Part shown: positions 32,084-38,933 of the stretch, piece after piece
Layout of the letters: each line of letters opens with the position of its first letter
How positions within the stretch are numbered: the stretch's first letter is position 1
The notes under the pieces: generated by a model
Told to the model about the DNA's origin: nothing
What the model saw: the letters and a program-made list of their open reading frames with translations, nothing else
The model's database searches: none
NCBI GenBank assembly: GCA_934447715.1
Contig: CAKSER010000008.1
Coordinates: 1-47,366 of the forward strand
DNA length: 47,366 nt
Source of the DNA: an uncultured Eubacteriales bacterium
GTDB lineage: Bacteria; Bacillota; Clostridia; Oscillospirales; CAG-272
Direction of reading: 5' to 3'
Position numbers and translations under genes: made by a program

Positions 32084-34282
32084 GTGGGTTGGTTTGACGA
32101 ACAGATAAGAGATCGCAAGCAGAACGATGACGATGTCTTTGCCGAAGCGTTTGCAAACATGGCATCTGCCGTCATGGGCAAAAGAATAGGTGCTGCGCTT
32201 AACGACGACCGCACGGCTGCAAAGAGCGCAATCGACGAGATCCTTAAATTCTATCATGTAAAAAGCCGCGAGGTGCCGGAAAGCATCTCGGATATAAACG
32301 AGCAGCTCGAATATCTGATGCGCCCGTACGGAATTATGCGCCGGACGGTAAAGCTCGAGGACGGCTGGTACCGCGACGCAATAGGCGCCATGCTCGGAGT
32401 CCTTTCGGACGGCAAAAAGGTCGTAGCGCTTATTCCGACCGGGCTTTTTGGCTACAGCTATCTCGATTTTGAAACAGGAAAGCGAAAAAGGATTAATAAG
32501 AAAAACAGCCGTCTGTTCGAGGAGGAGGCAATTGCCTTTTACAAGCCGTTTCCGCTTAAAAAGCTGAGCATTCCCTCTCTTGCAGGATATATTGCAAGGA
32601 CACTTTCTGTGTCGGATTTTATCATGATAGCCCTTTCTACGCTTGCGCTGTCGCTTGTCGGCATGATCTCTCCGCTTATCACCAAGCTGCTTTTTGACCG
32701 CGTGCTTTTATCCGGCAGCATCCGGCTGCTTTTATCGCTTGCGTTCTTCTCGGTTTGCGTATCGGTAAGCACGCTGCTCATTTCCGCAGTAAAGAACATG
32801 ATTCTTGCGCGGATAGAAACGAAGCTAAGCATATCGGTCGACGCGGCGACAATGATGCGCGTCATGTCGCTGCCTGCGGACTTTTTCAAGCAGTACAGCT
32901 CAGGAGAGCTTTCAAGCCGCGCCTCGCAGGTCGGCTCGCTCTGCAAGCTGCTTGCATCGACGGTTCTTTCGACCGGACTCACATCTGTTTTTTCTCTTAT
33001 ATACATATCGCAGATATTTGTCTATGCTCCGGCTCTTGTCGTTCCGGCGCTGATAATTATTTTAATTACGGTTTTGTTTTCCGTCTGCTCGTCTCTTGTA
33101 CAGATGAAGATCAGCACGCATCAGATGGAGCTTTCCGGAAAGGAAAGCGGCATGACCTATTCGCTTATCACCGGAATACAGAAAATCAAGCTTTCGGGAG
33201 CTGAAAAGCGCGCATTTGCAAGATGGGGCAATCTTTATGCAAAGAGCGCCGCTCTTTCGTACAATCCACCTGCGTTTATCAAGCTGAATTCGGTCATCGG
33301 GCTTGCAATCAGCCTTGCAGGAACGCTGATTATGTACAGCATGGCTGTAAAATCCGGGATTTCCGTAGCGGACTACTACGCCTTTGACACCGCATACGGC
33401 ATGGTGTCGGGAGCTTTTTCATCCCTTTGCACAATTGCGCTTGCGGCGGCACAGATCAAGCCGATTTTAACTATGGTAAAGCCCTTTTTCGACACGGTTC
33501 CGGAAATTTCCGACGGAAAGCAGGTTTTAACACGCCTGTCGGGAGGAATCGAGCTGAACAACGTTTCATTTAGATATGACGAAAACATGCCGCTCATTTT
33601 AGACGATCTTTCGCTCAAAATCCGACCGGGACAGTATGTGGCGATCGTCGGAAAAACCGGCTGCGGAAAATCCACACTTATGCGTCTGCTTCTCGGCTTT
33701 GAGCATCCGCAGAAGGGTGCGATATACTACGACGGCAAAGACCTTGAGCGCATCGATCTTCGTTCGCTTCGGCGGCGCATCGGCGTTGTCATGCAGAACG
33801 GCAAGCTGTTTCAGGGAGATATTTATTCCAACATCGTAATATCCGCTCCATGGATTTCGCAGGAGGATGCATGGGAGGCGGCGGAGCTTGCGGGCATTGC
33901 CGACGATATAAGAAAAATGCCGATGGGCATGAACACGGTAATTTCGGAAGGCTCCGGCGGAATTTCCGGCGGACAGAGGCAGCGCCTTATGATTGCGCGC
34001 GCCATTGCACCGAAGCCGAAAGTCCTTATGCTCGACGAGGCAACAAGCGCTCTTGACAACATTACGCAGAAAAAGGTGTCGGATGCGCTAAGCTCGCTTA
34101 AATGCACAAGAATCGTAATTGCCCACCGCCTGTCCACAATCAAGCAGTGCGACAGAATCATTGTTCTTGATAAAGGCAAAATCGTGGAGGACGGCAAATA
34201 TGAGGAACTGATCTTAAAAAACGGATTTTTTGCCGAGCTTGTCGCGCGTCAGCGGCTTGATACGGTTGAAGTGGGGGTATAG
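32084..34282 (+). CDS. Second NHLM-type ABC exporter (no peptidase)
   Basis: 732 aa, GTG start at 32084 behind AAGGAGGTGA. Residues 1-165 are not a peptidase but the family-specific N-terminal domain (IDEILKFYHVKSREVPESIS region; KKVVALIPTGLFGYSYLDFE). Six TM segments follow (about 180-440) and an ABC domain with Walker A GKTGCGKST, signature ISGGQRQRL, Walker B VLMLDEATSALD. It is the usual partner of the C39 exporter in NHLM systems; together they are thought to form one export apparatus. 14 bases separate it from the previous gene. Confidence 0.92.
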   Translation: MGWFDEQIRDRKQNDDDVFAEAFANMASAVMGKRIGAALNDDRTAAKSAIDEILKFYHVKSREVPESISDINEQLEYLMRPYGIMRRTVKLEDGWYRDAIGAMLGVLSDGKKVVALIPTGLFGYSYLDFETGKRKRINKKNSRLFEEEAIAFYKPFPLKKLSIPSLAGYIARTLSVSDFIMIALSTLALSLVGMISPLITKLLFDRVLLSGSIRLLLSLAFFSVCVSVSTLLISAVKNMILARIETKLSISVDAATMMRVMSLPADFFKQYSSGELSSRASQVGSLCKLLASTVLSTGLTSVFSLIYISQIFVYAPALVVPALIIILITVLFSVCSSLVQMKISTHQMELSGKESGMTYSLITGIQKIKLSGAEKRAFARWGNLYAKSAALSYNPPAFIKLNSVIGLAISLAGTLIMYSMAVKSGISVADYYAFDTAYGMVSGAFSSLCTIALAAAQIKPILTMVKPFFDTVPEISDGKQVLTRLSGGIELNNVSFRYDENMPLILDDLSLKIRPGQYVAIVGKTGCGKSTLMRLLLGFEHPQKGAIYYDGKDLERIDLRSLRRRIGVVMQNGKLFQGDIYSNIVISAPWISQEDAWEAAELAGIADDIRKMPMGMNTVISEGSGGISGGQRQRLMIARAIAPKPKVLMLDEATSALDNITQKKVSDALSSLKCTRIVIAHRLSTIKQCDRIIVLDKGKIVEDGKYEELILKNGFFAELVARQRLDTVEVGV

Positions 34283-34283
34283 A

Positions 34284-34347
34284 CTGAGGATATCCTCAGC
34301 CCGTGTGAAAAAAGCCCGACAAAAAATCTCGTGAAAAAATTTTTTCA
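34284..34347 (+). terminator. Two palindromes after the exporter operon
   Basis: The perfect 16-bp palindrome CTGAGGATATCCTCAG (34284-34299) is followed by TGAAAAAATTTTTTCA (34332-34347) and then a T run. Together they look like a terminator, perhaps leaky, separating exporter transcription from the sigma/precursor genes. No good sigma-A promoter is visible in the remaining 58 bases before the next start. Confidence 0.5.
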
Positions 34348-34405
34348 TTTTTTATTAGCCATTTTCGTTTTCTGATCGTATAAATAAGCAGAAGGGAGAC
34401 AGAGA

Positions 34406-34639
34406 GTGATTTACAACAGAAAAGACAGAAAGGAAAAGCAGAATATAAGCGAAGAAACGCTTTTTGCACTTTTTGACTATCAGCAGTTTGAAAGCAATCC
34501 GGAGCTTGCCGCATTGATTGCCGAAACCGAATCTGAGTACAGCGGCGAAATATCCGACGACGACCTTTTAAACGTAAGCGCAGCAGGGGAAGCCTCTCCT
34601 CAAAAAAAGCGCAAGCAGGGCGAGGACGGTACGGTATGA
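34406..34639 (+). CDS. Leader-like small protein with Ala-Ala at the cleavage site, coupled to sigma gene
   Basis: 77 aa, GTG start behind AGAAGGGAG. Residues 1-61 look like the long precursor leaders of this cluster: a helical stretch (ALFDYQQFESNPELAALIAE) and then GEISDDDLLNVS, equivalent to GELSDDELLNVSGG of the precursor at 36726. But the protease site Gly-Gly is Ala59-Ala60, so the C39 peptidase should not cut it, and the 'core' is only about 16 charged residues. The stop overlaps the sigma factor start (ATGA). Seen: leader resemblance, AA site, coupling. Inference: a non-cleavable leader mimic acting as regulator or anti-sigma. A decayed precursor is the alternative. Confidence 0.75.
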   Translation: MIYNRKDRKEKQNISEETLFALFDYQQFESNPELAALIAETESEYSGEISDDDLLNVSAAGEASPQKKRKQGEDGTV

Positions 34640-35118
34640 CCAAAGCCGCAGAAAAAGAGGATCTGTATAAGGACTACCGTGACAAGGTTTCAGGCTACAT
34701 AAACCGAAGGCTTAACGGAAATCCGGATGCCGAGGACCTTGTAAGCGAGGTGTTTTTAAAGGTTTACGAGAAATTCGACAGCTTCGATCAAAGCCGCGCA
34801 TCGGTATCCACATGGATTTATACGATTACGAAAAACACGCTTATCGATTATTACCGCACAAACCGCCCCTACTCCGAGCTTCCTCTCGATTTGTCCGACG
34901 GCATCAGCACAGACGACGGCATTTTAAGCAAGGAAGCCCTAGACGAGCTTGCAAAGGCTCTTAAGCAGCTTGACGGGCGCTCCCGTAGCCTCATTATTTT
35001 AAGATACGCAAAGAAAATGACCCTAAAGGATATCGCAGAGAAAATGGGAATATCCTACGCATATGTAAAAATTCTTCACAACAGCGCACTGCAAAATCTG
35101 CGCACGCTGATGTCCTGA
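34636..35118 (+). CDS. Sigma-70 family (ECF-like) RNA polymerase sigma factor
   Basis: 160 aa. Region 2 at about 8-75 (NPDAEDLVSEVFLKVYEKFD, STWIYTITKNTLIDYYR) and region 4 at about 100-155 (LDGRSRSLIILRYAKKMTLK, AEKMGISYAYVKILHNSALQ). No region 3 or 1.1, hence ECF-like. It sits between exporter and precursor genes and probably directs expression of one or both. No conserved -35 motif repeated upstream of the precursor genes is obvious to me. Coupled to the leader-like protein and possibly held by the RsbW-like kinase. Confidence 0.9.
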   Translation: MTKAAEKEDLYKDYRDKVSGYINRRLNGNPDAEDLVSEVFLKVYEKFDSFDQSRASVSTWIYTITKNTLIDYYRTNRPYSELPLDLSDGISTDDGILSKEALDELAKALKQLDGRSRSLIILRYAKKMTLKDIAEKMGISYAYVKILHNSALQNLRTLMS

Positions 35119-35162
35119 TAAAAAGTATAAAAGTATAAAAAAATATATCGGAGGAAAAAATC

Positions 35163-35384
35163 ATGAACGAAGAAAAAAAAGAATTAGAAAACCTTAACGC
35201 AAACGAACAGGGCGCACCGAACACCGAGCTTACAGACGAAGCGCTCGACGAGGTAAGCGGAGGTCTCGGCGTAATTGTCACCTTCTGCAAGGGCTGCGGA
35301 ATGAGAAAAGGCAGACTCAAATCCGGATACTGCGATGCATGCTACCAAAAGCGCTTCGGAGACGGCTCAAAAAGCATAATCTGA
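35163..35384 (+). CDS. RiPP precursor 1, zinc-ribbon-like core
   Basis: 73 aa behind ATCGGAGG. Leader 1-34 ends LTDEALDEVSGG; expected cleavage after Gly34 by the C39 exporter. Core of 39 residues with two knuckles, TFCKGCGMRKGR and GYCDACYQKRFG (CxxC-N14-CxxC), like a treble-clef or zinc ribbon. First of seven linked genes with the same leader end. No membrane segment. Whether it binds zinc or is cross-linked by the radical SAM enzyme is unknown. Confidence 0.85.
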   Translation: MNEEKKELENLNANEQGAPNTELTDEALDEVSGGLGVIVTFCKGCGMRKGRLKSGYCDACYQKRFGDGSKSII

Positions 35385-35445
35385 AGGCATCGGGGCTTAA
35401 TCTTAATAATCCGGAAAAATCGGCATAATCAGAAAGACATATAAT

Positions 35446-35709
35446 ATGAAAAGCAAAGAAGAAAGCACAGCCCCCGAGGCGCTGAGCGACGATCAGCTGA
35501 CAGGTGTTTCGAGCTGATACAATGAGGATGAGGATCCGTAGTTTGGCGCTTCAAGCCGTCCGAGAGGAGTAAACCGGACAAATTTCCCCTGCAGCGGAAA
35601 ATGCTACTCAACACATCCTGCAACATAATGTATGTATCTTGATGAAGACGACGACGGATGCGCAATGATTTTCAGCTGCAGCCGCTATGACCTTCAGAAA
35701 ACGGAGTGA
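35446..35709 (+). pseudogene. Broken RiPP precursor 2 (leader intact, stop at cleavage site)
   Basis: ATG 35446 gives 23 residues with a clear leader end, EALSDDQLTGVSS, then TGA (35515-35517) exactly where Gly-Gly is expected. The same frame continues through TAG (35539) and TAA (35626) to TGA 35707, with core-like stretches rich in Asp/Glu and five cysteines (PCSGKCY, GCAMIFSCS). The leader homology is certain; coding history of the part after the first stop is inference, since three stops in about 65 codons is what non-coding DNA would also give. It would express only a free leader peptide. Confidence 0.65.
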
Positions 35710-35715
35710 TTAAAA

Positions 35716-35961
35716 ATGAGCGAAGTGAAAAACGAGAGCATTGAAGACAAAACGGCAAAGGCTGCCGCAAGCGAGATATCCGACGACGAGCTTGGCTCTG
35801 TCTCGGGCGGTGTCGGCGGCACTTCAGCAACCTGCGAAAAGTGCATAACCTTATCGGAATTCCCGAAGGAGGGAAGCTGCTTCGGAAAATGGAGCAACGG
35901 CACACCCTATACCTGCGGCAATCTGATCGACAGCGGAATTATTTTAAAATGTAAAAAATGA
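35716..35961 (+). CDS. RiPP precursor 3, four-cysteine-plus core
   Basis: 81 aa. Leader 1-32 ends EISDDELGSVSGG. Core of 49 residues with TCEKCITLSEF, SCFGKW, YTCGN and KCKK: five cysteines, one CxxC pair and three single ones, unlike the paired knuckles of precursors 1 and 4. The start is 6 bases after the end of the broken precursor frame; GGAGTG serves as ribosome site. Confidence 0.82.
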   Translation: MSEVKNESIEDKTAKAAASEISDDELGSVSGGVGGTSATCEKCITLSEFPKEGSCFGKWSNGTPYTCGNLIDSGIILKCKK

Positions 35962-36026
35962 GGCTACAGAAAAAACAGCTGACAAGCGGTAAAAAAACAA
36001 AAAAAACAATTCGGGAGGAAAACAGA

Positions 36027-36242
36027 ATGAGCGACAGCAAGAACGAAATTAAAAAAGAAAACACAAACGAACTCAACGACAGCGAGCTTGAAAGCGCAAC
36101 AGGCGGAATCCGTGTCGAGCACAGCGACAGTGACAACAAGCAGGCCCGGTGCAAAAGATGCAGCGTCTACGCCGTTTTGAGTCCCGGCGGATACTGCGAA
36201 AGATGCAAGCAGATAAGAATCGAGCAAGGGCTGCCGGTTTAA
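36027..36242 (+). CDS. RiPP precursor 4, zinc-ribbon-like core
   Basis: 71 aa from ATG 36027 (GGGAGGAAAACAG in front; an in-frame start at 35958 lacks a ribosome site and is rejected). Leader 1-27 ends LNDSELESATGG, the most divergent of the set. Core of 44 residues with ARCKRCSVYAVL and GYCERCKQIR (CxxC-N12-CxxC). The core is very similar in plan to precursor 1: polar start, two knuckles, basic tail. Confidence 0.84.
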   Translation: MSDSKNEIKKENTNELNDSELESATGGIRVEHSDSDNKQARCKRCSVYAVLSPGGYCERCKQIRIEQGLPV

Positions 36243-36291
36243 GGCGCAAACAGCTTTTTATTGAATTATTGAATTAATAGGAGATTGTACA

Positions 36292-36687
36292 ATGGAAATA
36301 AAGAAGGAGCTTATCGCTAAGGCAAAAGAGGCAAAAAGCGTAAACGAGCTTATGGTTATTGCAAAGGAAAACAACCTTGATCTTACCGAAGAGGAAGCAA
36401 AGGAGTATTTTTCAAGGCTTAATCCGGCACAGGGAGAGCTTTCGGACGACGAGCTTGAAAACGTGTCCGGCGGCTGCGGCGGCGGTTATGATTCAAGCAG
36501 ACCGAATCCGGAATTCAATGCCGGTGAAGAGGTGCTTTACATTCACAGCTGGCTGCCAAACGGAACCAGAGTGACCTGCCATGCCAAGGTTTTAAAGAGA
36601 ATGTATGAAAACGACGGCTGGTATTATATTTTAAAAACTCCGGACGGCGAGCAGAAGTTCAGCGAGGCTCATATCATGAAGTGTTAA
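36292..36687 (+). CDS. RiPP precursor 5, Nif11-type leader with SH3-like core
   Basis: 131 aa. Residues 1-61 are a Nif11-type leader (KAKSVNELMVIAKENNLDLT, then GELSDDELENVSGG); double-Gly at 60-61. The 70-residue core has few cysteines (three, no CxxC) and reads like a small folded beta domain: FNAGEEVLYIHSWLPNG, AKVLKRMYENDGWYYILKTP, similar in rhythm to SH3/KOW barrels. So it may be an exported mini-protein rather than a modified peptide. Leader length equals that of precursor 6. Confidence 0.85.
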   Translation: MEIKKELIAKAKEAKSVNELMVIAKENNLDLTEEEAKEYFSRLNPAQGELSDDELENVSGGCGGGYDSSRPNPEFNAGEEVLYIHSWLPNGTRVTCHAKVLKRMYENDGWYYILKTPDGEQKFSEAHIMKC

Positions 36688-36725
36688 GCTATTAAGTAAA
36701 AACAAATCTGAAAAAGGGGATAATT

Positions 36726-37124
36726 ATGGAAAACAATAACGAACTCTTAAAAAAAGCAAAAGCGGCGCAGACACCGGATGAACTGATCGAGCTGGCAAGC
36801 AAAAACGGCACCGAAATGACCGAGGAGAGCGCAAATGCATATTTTGAGCTTCTTCACCCGAAGACAGGCGAGCTCAGCGACGACGAGCTTTTAAACGTGT
36901 CCGGCGGCGGATGTCACAAGGACGACGGCAGGCTGGTCGTCACTGTCGGTCATGGATGCACCGGCTGGGAATGCAAGAGCTGCGGAGGAAAATGCTATAA
37001 AACAGACCTCGGCATCTATAAGTGCCGTGCATGCGGAAAAACGGCAAACTGCAATTCCTGCTACTGGTGCTCATATGAAAAAGGTCTCTGGCTTTGCAAT
37101 AAAGACAGCAACATGAAGGACTGA
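36726..37124 (+). CDS. RiPP precursor 6, Nif11-type leader with 11-cysteine core
   Basis: 132 aa. Leader 1-61 is Nif11-like (AAQTPDELIELASKNGTEMT) and ends GELSDDELLNVSGG. The 71-residue core holds eleven cysteines: GGCHKDD, HGCTGWECKSCGGKCY, YKCRACGKTANCNSCYWC and LWLC. ECKSCGG...YKCRACG is a standard zinc-ribbon layout; the CxxCxxC stretch could bind a second metal or be cross-linked. Directly precedes the radical SAM gene (18-base gap), so it is the best candidate substrate. Confidence 0.87.
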   Translation: MENNNELLKKAKAAQTPDELIELASKNGTEMTEESANAYFELLHPKTGELSDDELLNVSGGGCHKDDGRLVVTVGHGCTGWECKSCGGKCYKTDLGIYKCRACGKTANCNSCYWCSYEKGLWLCNKDSNMKD

Positions 37125-37142
37125 TCAAGGTTACCTAAAGGA

Positions 37143-38528
37143 ATGCGCTATATTTTAAATCCCAATATCGCCCTGCGCTCCTGGAAGCTCGTCCCGTATG
37201 CATACTACATCAAGGGAGAGCGGAACGCGAGGGGACTTAAAAAGGAAGAATTTGAATTCCTTTTGTCCTGCGACGGAAAAACCGAGCTACCGGGAAGTAA
37301 GGAAAATCCGCTTGCAAAGAAATTCCTTGAAAACGGATTTATTAGGATTGCAGATAAGGACAGCGAGCTTCCCGACCGGAGCAGAGCGCGCATCTATACA
37401 AACCGCTACTTTCCGGCAATGAACTGGATGATCACCGGCAGGTGCAATTACAACTGCATCCACTGCTTTAACGCCTCGGACAACGCTCCGCTTATGAGCG
37501 AATGGAGCCTTGAGGAGGCAAACGCGCTTTTGGATCAGGCACGCGACTGCGGAATCAACGCCTTTACGATAACCGGCGGCGAGCCGATGCTGCACAAGCA
37601 CTTCTTTGAGATTATAAGCGGAATCTACGAACGCGGAATGTATGTCGAGGAGCTTAATACAAACGGATATTTTATAAACCAAAAAGCACTTGAGTGCATG
37701 AAGGAAATCGGCTGCATGCCGCTTATAAAGATTTCCTTTGACGGCATCGGCTATCACGACTGGATGCGAAACCGCAAGGGAGCCGAGGAAAATGCGCTTT
37801 CTGCAATCGAGCTGTGCATCAAAAACGGCTTTCCGGTCAAGGTTCAGACAAACATAAACCGAAAAAACATCGGCAGCATGCAAAAAACGGCTGAGATGTT
37901 CGATCTTATGGGTGTAAAGGAGATGCGGATCATCCGCACGACAGAGGCTCCGCGCTGGGTAAAAAACTGCGGCGACTCGTGCCTTACCTTTGAGGAATAT
38001 TTTGAAGAAGCGATTAAGCTCTTTAAGGAGTATTCCGCAAAAAGCCGTCAGATGGATCTTACGATATGGCAGTTCGGCACGCTGTATCCGAAATTGAAAT
38101 TCTATACACTTGCCGCAGTAAATTCATGCAGAGGCGAGTACCGTGACAGCGCACCGGTATGCAAGGGAAACCGTGGAATGGTCGCGGTCGGGGCAGACGG
38201 AAACGTCTTCCCGTGCCACCAGATGTCAGGCTACTACGAGCAGCACGGGGATTTTCTCGGCAATGTTAAAAAAACTCCGCTTAAAGAACTGATGTCCTCC
38301 GGAAAATATCTTGACGAGGTCTGCACAACGCTTAAAACCCTGCGTGAAAAAAACGAAGTCTGCGGAAAATGTGGGCATTTCGAATACTGCAACGGCGGCT
38401 GCCGCGCAATTGCGCTCGCACTCACCTCCGACAAGCTCGGCATTGATTCTTCAAAATGCCTGTTCTGGAAAAACGGCTATGACAAAAAAATCGCGGCGGC
38501 TTTGCCGGATTACAGTACAAATATGTAA
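37143..38528 (+). CDS. Radical SAM/SPASM peptide maturase
   Basis: 461 aa. Residues 1-90 form a PqqD/RRE-like winged-helix region (GLKKEEFEFLLSCDGKTELP) that could bind leaders. The radical SAM core follows, with the [4Fe-4S] motif CNYNCIHC (Cys101, 105, 108) and the SAM-binding ITGGEPMLH. A C-terminal SPASM domain from about 330 carries the auxiliary-cluster cysteines (NRGMVAVGADGNVFPCHQ, VCGKCGHFEYCNGGCR, SSKC). Enzymes of this build make thioether (sactipeptide), C-C or C-O links in RiPPs; the product here is unknown. It lies among the precursor genes and resembles maturases of Cys-rich clostridial peptides. Confidence 0.92.
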   Translation: MRYILNPNIALRSWKLVPYAYYIKGERNARGLKKEEFEFLLSCDGKTELPGSKENPLAKKFLENGFIRIADKDSELPDRSRARIYTNRYFPAMNWMITGRCNYNCIHCFNASDNAPLMSEWSLEEANALLDQARDCGINAFTITGGEPMLHKHFFEIISGIYERGMYVEELNTNGYFINQKALECMKEIGCMPLIKISFDGIGYHDWMRNRKGAEENALSAIELCIKNGFPVKVQTNINRKNIGSMQKTAEMFDLMGVKEMRIIRTTEAPRWVKNCGDSCLTFEEYFEEAIKLFKEYSAKSRQMDLTIWQFGTLYPKLKFYTLAAVNSCRGEYRDSAPVCKGNRGMVAVGADGNVFPCHQMSGYYEQHGDFLGNVKKTPLKELMSSGKYLDEVCTTLKTLREKNEVCGKCGHFEYCNGGCRAIALALTSDKLGIDSSKCLFWKNGYDKKIAAALPDYSTNM

Positions 38529-38564
38529 CACAATTTTATACTAAAAAGATCGGAGAGGTAAGAA

Positions 38565-38795
38565 ATGAGCAACCGAAACGATGAAAAAAAGGTACATACA
38601 CTCACAGACGAGGAATTGGAAAACGTTTGCGGTGGCATAGCATCGAAGCACGGTACTGCCTGTCCGCACTGCGGCAAGTTCATCCCACTAAGCATTCTGG
38701 ATCTGATAAGGGATAAGCACCTCAGATGCCCATACTGCCTTATGACGATGACTATAAGTGAAGAGGCACTCGATGCTCTTAAACGCAAAAGCTGA
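38565..38795 (+). CDS. RiPP precursor 7, zinc-ribbon-like core
   Basis: 76 aa behind GGAGAGG. Short leader 1-24 ends LTDEELENVCGG, with Cys replacing the Ser before Gly-Gly. The 52-residue core carries TACPHCGKFIPLS and LRCPYCLMTMTI, a rubredoxin/zinc-ribbon knuckle pair 21 residues apart, and a helical basic tail. It is the last gene of the cluster, just after the radical SAM gene. Confidence 0.85.
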   Translation: MSNRNDEKKVHTLTDEELENVCGGIASKHGTACPHCGKFIPLSILDLIRDKHLRCPYCLMTMTISEEALDALKRKS

Positions 38796-38855
38796 TTAAA
38801 GTGCCTGCTTTGAATACTGCAGGACATCTTTAATTTAAAAAGCCAAAAAAGTGAA

Positions 38856-38894
38856 AAAATGCCGTTAAGCAGCTTAAATACTTAACGGCATTTT
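38856..38894 (+). terminator. Terminator of the RiPP cluster
   Basis: AAAATGCCGTTAAG and CTTAACGGCATTTT are a perfect 14-bp stem with an 11-base loop, followed by a T-rich run. It marks the right end of the RiPP region. Confidence 0.93.
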
Positions 38895-38933
38895 GTATTT
38901 TAAATCGGGGACAGCGCAAAGACTATAGTCCTT

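Noticed and set aside
35958..36026. Earlier start for precursor 4 adding 23 lysine-rich residues
   Set aside because: No ribosome site there; the ATG at 36027 has GGGAGGA at proper distance and yields a leader like the others.
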